Origin: Bermanella sp.
GTDB taxonomy: Bacteria; Pseudomonadota; Gammaproteobacteria; Pseudomonadales; Oceanobacteraceae
Direction: 5' to 3'
Length of the DNA stretch: 56,232 nt
Assembly: GCA_002683575.1 (NCBI GenBank)
Contig: NYTP01000125.1
Span: 1 to 56,232, forward strand
A program made the translations under genes and the position numbers. Positions within the stretch are counted from its first letter, which is position 1. Every line of letters begins with the position of its first letter. Below are positions 1-7,334 of the stretch, in pieces. The notes beneath the pieces are model-generated. The model saw nothing but the letters and a program-made list of their open reading frames with translations. It searched no databases and had not been told where the DNA came from.

Positions 1-54
1 CACGTTGAAGATGTGTCTGCGATCGCTGACTACGAAGAACCAATTGTTCACTAA
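1..54 (+). CDS. C-terminal end of an unidentified CDS (partial)
   Basis: The first frame is open from base 1 to a TAA at 52-54 and encodes 17 residues ending in DYEEPIVH. It is followed by a strong terminator, so it is probably the true 3' end of a plus-strand gene that begins outside the window. It converges on lexA. In pseudomonads topA and fad genes lie on this side of lexA, but the tail is too short for me to assign a family. Confidence 0.55.
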   Translation, partial: HVEDVSAIADYEEPIVH

Positions 55-97
55 GCTTGTATCAACCAGGCTATATCCACTTATTTAACGGGTGGAT

Positions 98-130
98 AAA
101 AAAACGCTGCACATGTGCAGCGTTTTTTTT
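98..130. terminator. Bidirectional intrinsic terminator
   Basis: A perfect inverted repeat centred between 113 and 114 (core ACGCTGCACA/TGTGCAGCGT) is flanked by an A run on the left and a T run on the right. It can therefore stop the upstream plus-strand CDS and also the minus-strand lexA transcript. Confidence 0.85.
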
Positions 131-150
131 TGCCTTAAGCCTTAGACAGC

Positions 151-753
151 TTAGTGAAGATGCTGACGAATCACGCCTACGTAAAGGCCTTCAATGTCGA
201 AGGGTTCGTTTTGTAGGTCAACCACAATCGGTTCAAAGTCTTCATTTTCAGGCAGCAGCTGGACAATATTTTTATCTTGCTGAAAGCGCTTAACGGTCAC
301 TTCTTCGCCTACGCGGGCAACGATAACCTGGCCATTACGGGCTTGGTTGGTTTTGTGAACGGCAATCAGGTCGCCATCCATGATGCCGATGTCTTTCATA
401 CTTTCACCTTTTACCTCCAGTAAAAAGTCGGCGCCGGGTTTGAAAAACTCACGGGGTAATTCCACGTAACGCTCTACGTGCTCTTGCGCTAGGATGGGTT
501 CACCTGCGGCTACGCGGCCAATAAGTGGGATACCGCTTTGGTCTTCTGCCAAGCGAATGCCACGGCTAGCACCAGGTGTCATCTCGATTGCGCCTTTACG
601 AGCAAGGGCTTTTAAGTGCTCTTCAGCGGCATTGGGGCTTTTAAAACCCAATTGTTTAGCGATTTCTGCACGGGTAGGGGGAAAGCCGGTAGTTTCGATG
701 GAATGCTTAATTAAATTCAATACTTCTTGCTGGCGAGCGGTAAGTTTGATCAT
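151..753 (-). CDS. lexA: SOS repressor LexA
   Basis: This 200-residue protein is the repressor of the DNA-damage (SOS) regulon. It self-cleaves when bound to RecA filaments. Residues 1-68 are the winged-helix DNA-binding domain ([12 protein letters not shown], then [24 protein letters not shown]). The scissile Ala83-Gly84 bond lies in RVAAGEPI. The catalytic dyad is Ser118 (in VKGESMKD) and Lys155 (in EEVTVKRF). Length and motifs are those of a full-size gammaproteobacterial LexA. Two SOS boxes sit 14-46 bp upstream, which implies autorepression. No sulA-like gene follows; the gene runs into the terminator at 98-130. Confidence 0.98.
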   Translation of the reverse strand: MIKLTARQQEVLNLIKHSIETTGFPPTRAEIAKQLGFKSPNAAEEHLKALARKGAIEMTPGASRGIRLAEDQSGIPLIGRVAAGEPILAQEHVERYVELPREFFKPGADFLLEVKGESMKDIGIMDGDLIAVHKTNQARNGQVIVARVGEEVTVKRFQQDKNIVQLLPENEDFEPIVVDLQNEPFDIEGLYVGVIRQHLH

Positions 754-766
754 TATGGCTTCTTAT

Positions 767-782
767 CTGTTTTTATATACAT
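767..782 (-). promoter_or_regulatory. LexA (SOS) box 1
   Basis: The plus-strand sequence CTGT-TTTTATAT-ACAT fits CTGT-N8-ACAG with one mismatch. It is the operator nearer the lexA start, between the -10 element and the ATG, so it should block lexA transcription. Confidence 0.85.
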
Positions 783-783
783 G

Positions 784-799
784 TTGTGATTATATACAG
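784..799 (-). promoter_or_regulatory. LexA (SOS) box 2
   Basis: The plus-strand sequence TTGT-GATTATAT-ACAG is a second near-consensus SOS box (one mismatch in the left arm). It overlaps the predicted -10 element of lexA. Paired boxes in front of lexA are also known in E. coli. Confidence 0.85.
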
Positions 800-816
800 T
801 ACTGGGTATCTGTAAA
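789..816 (-). promoter_or_regulatory. lexA promoter (-35 TTTACA, -10 TATAAT)
   Basis: Reading the minus strand, TTTACA (816-811) is followed after 16 bp by TATAAT (794-789). This is a near-consensus sigma70 promoter with SOS box 2 over the -10 element and SOS box 1 just downstream. Confidence 0.7.
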
Positions 817-870
817 GCTTTAGACTGTTTTGCGCTAAAGGCTTGACCTTGTTCGACAATGTCTTTAAGT

Positions 871-902
871 TTGACGCCGCGTCAAAAAATGACGTTGCGT
901 CA
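871..902. promoter_or_regulatory. Twin palindromic operator of the TetR regulator
   Basis: Two near-identical palindromes lie side by side: TTGACG-CCG-CGTCAA at 871-885 and TGACG-TTG-CGTCA at 890-902, with centres 18 bp apart. They end about 20 bp before the start of the TetR gene at 924. The dyad symmetry, same-face spacing and position are what is expected of an autoregulatory TetR operator binding two dimers. A weak -35-like TTGACC lies just upstream at 843-848. Confidence 0.75.
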
Positions 903-923
903 AAAAATAATAAAAAGTGACCT

Positions 924-1628
924 ATGCAATCTGACCAACCCAATGCCTTAAGTCGTAAAGAACACTTACGACTAGAACGTGAGGAACTGATCCTGCGCGT
1001 GGCTTTGTCGTTGCTGAAAGAGTCAGGCTTGAACGGCTTAACCATGCAGGCGATTGCCAACCTGACGGAATATTCCAAAGGCACTATCTATCAACACTTC
1101 ACCTGTAAAGAAGATGTACTCGCTAAGTTGGTTATTCGCTGTGGTCAGCGTTTAATTGCTTTGATTGATCTTGCCCTTGATAACAGCGAGGGTTTACGCC
1201 ACAAGGTGGTGATGGTGAGCTGGGCGTTTTTCATTAATGCGGAGCTTGAATCGGAAACCGCCGGTTTGGTTTCCATGGTGAAGTCACCTGAGTTTCAGAC
1301 CAAGATCAGTGAGTCGCAACAAAAAGCCATTTCGGTCATCGACCAATCCATATTGTCACGGGTGATTGGTTTATTTACCCAGCAAAGTGATATCAGTGCA
1401 GACAAGGTGAAAGTGGGTGCATTTGGTTGGTGGGCCATGAAGTGGGGCGTGCAAGACGTGCTGGTGAATGACTGGGAGATGTCTCGCTTGGGTTTTGATG
1501 ACCCTAAACGCTATTTTTTTGAATCGCTGCACGTTTTTCTAGATGGGCTGGGCGTACAACGTGATTCGATTAGTCATGATTTTGAAACGGTTCAGGCGCA
1601 CGCTAAACAGATTTTTCAAAACCATTAA
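924..1628 (+). CDS. TetR/AcrR-family regulator of the RND export operon
   Basis: The product is a 234-residue one-component regulator. The N-terminal TetR helix-turn-helix spans about residues 18-66 (GLTMQAIANLTEYSKGTIYQH, then FTCKEDVLAKLV). The C-terminal all-helical ligand and dimer domain is diverged, as usual in the family, so the inducer cannot be read. The gene is 49 bp upstream of the RND transporter on the same strand and probably begins the operon running to 6027. The paired palindromes at 871-902 are the likely binding sites. The start is the first ATG in a long frame; the ribosome-binding site is weak. Confidence 0.85.
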   Translation: MQSDQPNALSRKEHLRLEREELILRVALSLLKESGLNGLTMQAIANLTEYSKGTIYQHFTCKEDVLAKLVIRCGQRLIALIDLALDNSEGLRHKVVMVSWAFFINAELESETAGLVSMVKSPEFQTKISESQQKAISVIDQSILSRVIGLFTQQSDISADKVKVGAFGWWAMKWGVQDVLVNDWEMSRLGFDDPKRYFFESLHVFLDGLGVQRDSISHDFETVQAHAKQIFQNH

Positions 1629-1677
1629 AACAATAACTATAAAAATAAAAAACCGTATATAAATATAAGGAAATCAC

Positions 1678-3996
1678 ATGATAGAAAGAATCACCTGGTG
1701 GCTGGTACGCCACCCATGGGCGGTGGTGATTGCCACCTTGTTCTTGGTTGTAGCAACGGGCTACGGGGCGAAAAATATCAAACTCAATGCCGATTACCGC
1801 GCATTTTTTAGTAACGATAACCCGTACTTGCAAGCCTTTGAAAACCTTCAGGATCAATACAACAAGGTTGATAATATCTTGATTGCCATGGTGCCTAAAG
1901 ATGGCGAAGTGTTTAATACGCGCATCTTAACCTTGGTTGAAGAGCTTACCGAAGAGTCTTGGCAGGTGCCTTACAGTCGTCGTGTGGATTCGATTTCAAA
2001 CTTCCAGCATACCTATGCAGAAGAAGACGACATGATCGTTGAAAGTCTATTTGAATATTCAGCCGATTTAAGCGAAGAAGAGATTCAAGCGAAAAAAGCC
2101 GTCGCCCTTAAAGACCCTGTATTAGCGGGTAATTTAATTGCGTATGACGGTAAAGCCACGGGCGTGAATATCACCATTAATTTACCGGGTATTAATCAGG
2201 CGGCCGAAGTACCTGAAGTAGTGGGGTTTGTGCGCGAAATGGTGGCTAAGTATGAAGAAGCTTACCCAGAAGTGGGCTTTTATCTAACCGGCGTAACCAT
2301 GACGAATAATGCGTTCCCAGAGGCGAGTGCGCAGGATATTAAAGAACTCTATCCGATCATGATTTTACTGATTCTTGTGCTGCTGTTTTTCTCTTTGAAG
2401 GGTATGTGGGGTACTTTGGCCACGTTTAGCATTGTGGTTTTCTCTAGCACAATTGCCATGGGTTTATTTGGCTGGCCTGGGCCTGAAGTGACACCGACGA
2501 CCTTATCGGCACCTGTGATGATTATGACACTGGCCATTGCCGATTGTATTCATATTTTAATGAGTTATTACCATGGTATCGCTAAGGGTGAGTCGAAACC
2601 GGCGGCCATGGTTGAAAGTATTCGTATTAACTTTCAGCCTGTTTTATTAACCAGTGTGACCACGGCCATCGGCTTTTTAACGTTGAACTTTTCAGATGCG
2701 CCTCCGTTTCATGATTTAGGCAATATTGTATGCATTGGTGTGTTGGCTGCATTTTTATTGGCCATCTTCTTTTTGCCAGCTTTGATGATGTTACTGCCTT
2801 CTAAGAAGGTGTCTGAATCATTTGGTGAAAACACCAAGATGCAAAAATTATCAGAGTTTGTGATTAAGCATTTCCGCCCGTTATTGGTCAGCTTTTCAGT
2901 GATCATTGTGGTTTTGATTGCACTGATTCCATTAAACGAATTGGATGACAATACCATTGAGTATTTTGACTGGAGCATTAAGTTCCGTAGTGACAGTGAG
3001 ATGATCGCCGATAAATTAACCGGTGTGCAAAGTATGAACTACTCCTTAAAAGCCGATGGCGAAATGGGTGTGGTGGATCCTGCGTATTTAAATACCATTG
3101 ATGCGTTTGCGGATTTCTTACGTTCGCAGCCAGAAGTGCGCCACGTAGGAACCTTTAGTGATGTGATGAAACGCCTTAATAAAAATATGAATGGCGATGA
3201 CGAATCCTACTATAAAGTACCGAATGATCGTCAATTGGCGGCGCAATATATGTTGTTATATGAACTGTCTTTGCCTTACGGTTTGGATTTAACCAATCAG
3301 GTGAATGGCAATAAGTCCGCCACGCGTATGTCGGTACAGATTGATAAAATCACCGCGCAAGAAATTATCGCCTTGGATAATCGTGCCGTTGCTTGGTTAG
3401 AAGAAAACGCCCCGCAATATATGGTTACCGAAGGTGCCAGTACCGCGGTAATGTTTGCACACATTACCGAACGTAATATCAAAAGTATGATTGGTGGTGT
3501 TGTGGGCGCGTTATTCCTGATCTCATTCATTATTATGATTGCCATTAAATCAGTGAAGTTGGGCTTTATTAGTTTGATTCCTAACTTGGTGCCCGCGGGT
3601 ATGGCGTTTGGTTTATGGGCTGTATTTGATGGCATGGTGGGCTTGGGTTTATCGGTTGTTATGGGGGTGACTCTGGGTATTGTGGTGGATGATACCGTTC
3701 ACTTTATGACGAAATATGTGCGTGCAAAACGAGAGTTAAACTTAAAAACAGAAGCGGCTATTGAGTATGCCTTCCACACAGTAGGGGTGGCGTTAACGGC
3801 GACCACCATCGTGTTGTGTGCAGGCTTCCTAGTGCTGGCACTATCGCCATTTGCCATTAATACTCACATGGGCATTATGAGTGCGTTGACCATCGGGTTG
3901 GCGTTAATTGTGGATTTCTTTTTCTTACCTCCATTGTTATTGCAACTGGATAAAAATAAAAACGAGACGGATCAATCAAAAGGAGCAACGTCATGA
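1678..3996 (+). CDS. RND/MMPL-family inner-membrane transporter
   Basis: This 772-residue proton-driven exporter has a duplicated architecture. A first membrane segment (about 13-33) is followed by a periplasmic loop to about 225. A block of membrane helices runs to about 380, a second start helix lies near 400-425, and after a second periplasmic loop there is a final helical block at about 610-755. The paired helix-4-type motifs TLAIADCIHILMSYYHG and VTLGIVVDDTVHFMTKY carry the Asp residues expected for proton relay in MMPL/sterol-sensing-type RND proteins. It lacks the size of AcrB-type drug pumps (about 1050 residues) and has no adaptor protein beside it, so hydrophobic or lipid cargo is more likely than drug efflux (inference). 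AAGGA at 1668-1672 supports the start. The 3' end overlaps the next gene by 4 bp. Confidence 0.88.
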   Translation: MIERITWWLVRHPWAVVIATLFLVVATGYGAKNIKLNADYRAFFSNDNPYLQAFENLQDQYNKVDNILIAMVPKDGEVFNTRILTLVEELTEESWQVPYSRRVDSISNFQHTYAEEDDMIVESLFEYSADLSEEEIQAKKAVALKDPVLAGNLIAYDGKATGVNITINLPGINQAAEVPEVVGFVREMVAKYEEAYPEVGFYLTGVTMTNNAFPEASAQDIKELYPIMILLILVLLFFSLKGMWGTLATFSIVVFSSTIAMGLFGWPGPEVTPTTLSAPVMIMTLAIADCIHILMSYYHGIAKGESKPAAMVESIRINFQPVLLTSVTTAIGFLTLNFSDAPPFHDLGNIVCIGVLAAFLLAIFFLPALMMLLPSKKVSESFGENTKMQKLSEFVIKHFRPLLVSFSVIIVVLIALIPLNELDDNTIEYFDWSIKFRSDSEMIADKLTGVQSMNYSLKADGEMGVVDPAYLNTIDAFADFLRSQPEVRHVGTFSDVMKRLNKNMNGDDESYYKVPNDRQLAAQYMLLYELSLPYGLDLTNQVNGNKSATRMSVQIDKITAQEIIALDNRAVAWLEENAPQYMVTEGASTAVMFAHITERNIKSMIGGVVGALFLISFIIMIAIKSVKLGFISLIPNLVPAGMAFGLWAVFDGMVGLGLSVVMGVTLGIVVDDTVHFMTKYVRAKRELNLKTEAAIEYAFHTVGVALTATTIVLCAGFLVLALSPFAINTHMGIMSALTIGLALIVDFFFLPPLLLQLDKNKNETDQSKGATS

Positions 3997-4778
3997 TCAA
4001 GACTATGTTAATCGCTGCGCTGTTTGCGCTGGGAAGTGTAACGGCTATCGCACAAACATCACAAGAAAAGGGTTTGGCCATTGCGGTTGAAGCAGATAAA
4101 CGTGGTGAAGGCTTTGGTGACTCCCAGGTTGAATTGAAAATGGTGCTGGTTGATAGCAAGGGCACAGAAGCGCCTCGTGACATGCGAGTAAAAAGCTTAG
4201 AAGGCGTAGGTGAAGAAGGTGATAAATCGCTTATGATCTTTGATACACCCATCGATCAGAAAGGGGTTGCTATGCTGACTTATACGCACAAAGATAAGTC
4301 AGATGATCAGTGGTTGTACTTACCTGCCCTTAAGCGTGTGAAGAAAATCTCAAGTAAAAATAAATCGGGCCCATTTGTCGGCAGTGAATTTGCGTTTGAA
4401 GACATCAGTTCACAAGAAGTTGAAAAATACACCTATAACTATTTGCGTGATGAAACCTTCGATGGCAAAGATTGCTTTGTGGTTGAGCGTTTTCCTACCG
4501 ATAAATACTCAGGTTATACCAAGCAGGTGGCTTGGATTGATAAAGCCGAGTATCGCGCCCTTAAAATTGAGTTTTATGATCGCAAGAAAAGCTTATTAAA
4601 AACGTTAGAAAACAAAGATTACAAGTTGTACCTTGATAAGTTTTGGCGCCCTGCGTTAAGTGTGATGCAAAATCACCAAACCAAAAAAGGCACACGTCTA
4701 GAATATAAAGGCTACGAATTCCAAGTAGGTTTAAAAGACCGTGAGTTCACTAAAAATAGCTTAAAACGAGCTAAATGA
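3993..4778 (+). CDS. LolA-like periplasmic protein (outer membrane lipoprotein-sorting family)
   Basis: This 261-residue exported protein has a signal peptide (MIKTMLIAALFALGSVTAIA). The mature part resembles the LolA-like beta-baglet family (Pfam LolA_like type) that accompanies MMPL transporters. Typical family stretches are DQWLYLPALKRVKKIS, GSEFAFEDISSQ, WIDKAEYRALKIEFYD and FWRPALSVMQNH. LolA folds carry acyl chains in a hydrophobic half-barrel, so this protein may ferry a lipid-like substrate between the RND pump and the downstream barrel (inference). The start overlaps the end of the transporter gene by 4 bp, which suggests translational coupling. Confidence 0.85.
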   Translation: MIKTMLIAALFALGSVTAIAQTSQEKGLAIAVEADKRGEGFGDSQVELKMVLVDSKGTEAPRDMRVKSLEGVGEEGDKSLMIFDTPIDQKGVAMLTYTHKDKSDDQWLYLPALKRVKKISSKNKSGPFVGSEFAFEDISSQEVEKYTYNYLRDETFDGKDCFVVERFPTDKYSGYTKQVAWIDKAEYRALKIEFYDRKKSLLKTLENKDYKLYLDKFWRPALSVMQNHQTKKGTRLEYKGYEFQVGLKDREFTKNSLKRAK

Positions 4779-4779
4779 T

Positions 4780-6027
4780 ATGACGCGCTTTTCAATATTT
4801 TGTGCACTTTTATTGACGGGCGCTTTGAGTCAGGCTGAGGTCAGTATGACGTCTCAGCTTGATTACGAAGTGACAGGGTATTTTGCCGATAGTCAGCTAT
4901 CAGCAAACGATACCCGTGTTAATAACTCATTGGCGTTTCGTACTGAGCTGTACACTGAGTTAGAAGGTGATCAGTCCATTACCTTTAAACCGTTTTTCCG
5001 CTTAGATGAAAACGATGATGAGCGTACCCATTTTGATGTTCGCGAATTGATGTGGCATAAGTTGGCAGATGAATACGAACTCAAAGCCGGTATTGGTAAG
5101 GTATTTTGGGGGGTGACTGAATCGCAACATCTTGTTGACATTATTAACCAAACCGATGGCGTTGAAAGCATAGATGGTGAAGAAAAGCTGGGCCAACCTA
5201 TGGTTCAACTTATGCTTGAGCGTGATTGGGGCAACCTTGATGTATTTGTATTGCCTTATCATCGCGAGCGTACCTTTATTGGTGAAGACGGTCGCCTTGG
5301 GCCAGGGCAGAAATACGCGGATGGCGTGTATGAAAGCGCTGATGAAGAGAACCACATAGACTTAGCGGCACGTTTTTATACCTACATTGATGAGTTTGAA
5401 TACGCGGTTTCGGTGTTTCATGGTACCAGCCGTGAAGCGGCTTTAGGTTTTGATGCGACCACCAACGAAGTGGTGCCGTATTATGCGCAGATCACGCAGT
5501 TGGGCCTTGAGATGCAATACCTCAATGAAGGTTGGGCATGGAAGTTTGAAGGGATATTGCGAGATGGCGTACCCAAAAACACAATGTTTACGATGGCAGG
5601 TGAGTTGCCGGTATTTTATGATGGAGTTAGCTTAACTGTAGCCGATGACGATCAGTACTTTGCCAGCACAGCCGGTTTTGAATATACCCAGGTGGGTATT
5701 TTAGATACACGGATTGATTTGGGCTGGGTGGTTGAGCACCTGTATGACTCGCGTCAGGACGAAGCCAGCGCCTCGGCATTTGAGCATGATATTTTATTCG
5801 CCACACGCTGGGCGGCAAACGATGCGGCGTCTTCTACTTTATTGGCTGGTGTGTTGGTCGACTATGAGTATGAAGACTATAGTTTGAGCATTGAGGGGGA
5901 TACGCGTATTTTGAACAATATGATCGTCTCTTTGGAAGCCCGAGTGTTTGCACCTAAAGAGGAAAATCCTTTATGGGCAGCCCGTGACGAGGATTTCATT
6001 AAGCTCACATTATCCTATTATTTGTAG
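4780..6027 (+). CDS. Outer-membrane beta-barrel protein of the RND cluster
   Basis: The protein has 415 residues with a signal peptide cut after about residue 19 (LTGALSQA). The mature part is made of alternating amphipathic strands (for example LAFRTELYTELEG, YELKAGIGKVFWG, YTQVGILDTRIDLGWV), is rich in Asp/Glu and aromatic residues, and ends in FIKLTLSYYL. A terminal aromatic/hydrophobic strand is typical of BAM-inserted barrels. It resembles the porin-like/DUF1302-type partners often encoded beside MMPL and LolA-like proteins, but I cannot name a substrate. The ATG lies 1 bp after the previous stop, so expression is likely coupled. A strong terminator follows. Confidence 0.78.
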   Translation: MTRFSIFCALLLTGALSQAEVSMTSQLDYEVTGYFADSQLSANDTRVNNSLAFRTELYTELEGDQSITFKPFFRLDENDDERTHFDVRELMWHKLADEYELKAGIGKVFWGVTESQHLVDIINQTDGVESIDGEEKLGQPMVQLMLERDWGNLDVFVLPYHRERTFIGEDGRLGPGQKYADGVYESADEENHIDLAARFYTYIDEFEYAVSVFHGTSREAALGFDATTNEVVPYYAQITQLGLEMQYLNEGWAWKFEGILRDGVPKNTMFTMAGELPVFYDGVSLTVADDDQYFASTAGFEYTQVGILDTRIDLGWVVEHLYDSRQDEASASAFEHDILFATRWAANDAASSTLLAGVLVDYEYEDYSLSIEGDTRILNNMIVSLEARVFAPKEENPLWAARDEDFIKLTLSYYL

Positions 6028-6053
6028 ATAGCGGTTTTGTAAGACCTTTCTAG

Positions 6054-6074
6054 CGGGCTCTTTGAGCCCGTTTT
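6054..6074 (+). terminator. Terminator of the TetR-RND operon
   Basis: A perfect 7-bp stem CGGGCTC/GAGCCCG with a TTT loop is followed by TTTT, 26 bp after the stop of the beta-barrel gene. Confidence 0.85.
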
Positions 6075-6135
6075 ATTAGCCGTGTTATAGATTATTGGCC
6101 TGTGTGTTTAAAATGTCTTACGGTGTCTAGTTTGC

Positions 6136-6164
6136 TTGACATGATTTTGAGTTAAACGTATGTT
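6136..6164 (+). promoter_or_regulatory. psrA promoter (-35 TTGACA, -10 TATGTT)
   Basis: A consensus TTGACA (6136-6141) lies 17 bp before TATGTT (6159-6164). Transcription would start close to the operator at 6166-6179 and the ATG at 6194. Confidence 0.75.
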
Positions 6165-6165
6165 T

Positions 6166-6179
6166 CAAACAGTTGTTTG
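6166..6179. promoter_or_regulatory. Putative PsrA operator
   Basis: The palindrome CAAAC-AGTT-GTTTG matches the form I recall for PsrA sites (G/CAAAC-N2-4-GTTTG/C). It starts 2 bp after the -10 element of psrA, ideal for autorepression. Confidence 0.75.
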
Positions 6180-6193
6180 TTTGGGTTTATACC

Positions 6194-6826
6194 ATGGCAC
6201 AGGTTGATACGGTTACACGGATTTTAGACGCGGCAGAAGAGTTGTTCGCAGAGCATGGCTTTGCGGAAACGTCGCTACGTACCATTACCACCCGAGCAGA
6301 TGTGAATCTGGCTGCGGTTAATTACCATTTTGGTTCAAAAAAGGCCCTGATTCAGGCGGTCTTTGTTCGCTTTCTTGGCCCATTTTATAAGTTGGTTGAG
6401 TCCAGCTTAGACGCCCACGAAAAAGCCCACCCAGACACCATTCTTTCTATTGAAGATATTCTTCGCTTTGTTGCCCGTGCAATGGCCAGTGTGACACAGG
6501 GTGACCGTAATCGTTTGGCGATTTTTATGCGCCTTTTAGGTCTGGCTTATAATCAAGGGCAGGGGCATTTACGTAAATTCTTACAGTCTGAGTACCGCAG
6601 CTTATTTAAACGGGTTATGGCGCTGATTACTAAGGCTACGCCAGACCTTCAACCGGTTGAGCGTTTTTGGCGCTTCCACTTCATGTTGGGTTCGGCTGCT
6701 TTTACATTATCAAGTATGGAAAACTTACGGGCCATTGTTGAGCATGACTTTGATACTAAATGCACAGAAGAAGACGTAGTTGGCTATCTTCTGCCTTTCC
6801 TTGCCGCGGGTATTCGGGCAAAGTAA
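6194..6826 (+). CDS. psrA: Fatty-acid-responsive TetR regulator PsrA
   Basis: The 210-residue TetR regulator starts MAQVDTVTRILDAAEELFAE. Its helix-turn-helix is very close to the Pseudomonas PsrA sequence as I remember it (FAETSLRTIT, VNLAAVNYHFGSKKALIQ). In pseudomonads PsrA senses long-chain fatty acids and controls beta-oxidation genes and rpoS; that role is carried over by homology. The frame extends upstream to a TTG at 6173, but that codon lies inside the operator and has no ribosome-binding site, so the ATG at 6194 is chosen. Its position between lexA and nagZ matches the Pseudomonas order. Confidence 0.88.
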   Translation: MAQVDTVTRILDAAEELFAEHGFAETSLRTITTRADVNLAAVNYHFGSKKALIQAVFVRFLGPFYKLVESSLDAHEKAHPDTILSIEDILRFVARAMASVTQGDRNRLAIFMRLLGLAYNQGQGHLRKFLQSEYRSLFKRVMALITKATPDLQPVERFWRFHFMLGSAAFTLSSMENLRAIVEHDFDTKCTEEDVVGYLLPFLAAGIRAK

Positions 6827-6842
6827 GCCCTAAAGAATATCA

Positions 6843-7334
6843 GTGAGCATCATCGTGCGACATTTGCACATTTCAATCAGTGAACAAACCCTATCTGCAT
6901 TCGAAGATCAACAAAAGGTCTTCGAATTTTCTGTGTCTAGCGCTCTAAATGGCACCGGCTGCCAAGAAGGCTCGGGCAAAACGCCATTAGGGGCCCATTA
7001 CATTCGCGCAAAAATTGGTCGTGATTTACCCATTAATTCGGTGTTTGTCGGTAGGCGTGCCACCGGCGAAATTTATTCACCGTCTTTAGCTCAGGATTAC
7101 CCTAAACGAGATTGGATTTTGTCTCGTATTCTTTGGTTGTGCGGCAAGCAGGTGGGTGTAAACCGATTGGGCCATGTGGATTCTATGGCTCGTTATATTT
7201 ATATTCACGGCACGCCAGACAGTGAACCTATGGGTGTACCAAAAAGTCATGGTTGTATACGTATGCGCAATACTGATGTTATTGAATTATTTAATTGGGT
7301 GCCTGCGGGTTGCCCAGTGTTAATCGAGGTTTAA
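6843..7334 (+). CDS. YkuD-family (L,D-transpeptidase fold) enzyme without signal peptide
   Basis: This 163-residue YkuD-domain protein has the active-site block HGT (122-124) and SHGCIRM with catalytic Cys138. Periplasmic L,D-transpeptidases carry a signal peptide; this one starts MSIIVRHLHISISEQTL and goes straight into the domain, so it is probably cytoplasmic. Signal-less YkuD proteins of the Acinetobacter ElsL type are reported to act as cytosolic L,D-carboxypeptidases in peptidoglycan recycling. The direct abutment with nagZ (TAA then GTG, no gap) supports such a role here (inference). The start codon is GTG. Enzyme specificity is not provable from the sequence. Confidence 0.85.
   Translation: MSIIVRHLHISISEQTLSAFEDQQKVFEFSVSSALNGTGCQEGSGKTPLGAHYIRAKIGRDLPINSVFVGRRATGEIYSPSLAQDYPKRDWILSRILWLCGKQVGVNRLGHVDSMARYIYIHGTPDSEPMGVPKSHGCIRMRNTDVIELFNWVPAGCPVLIEV

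Noticed and set aside
6173-6193. TTG start giving psrA seven extra residues
   Set aside because: The codon lies within the operator palindrome and before any ribosome-binding site; the family begins at MAQ.
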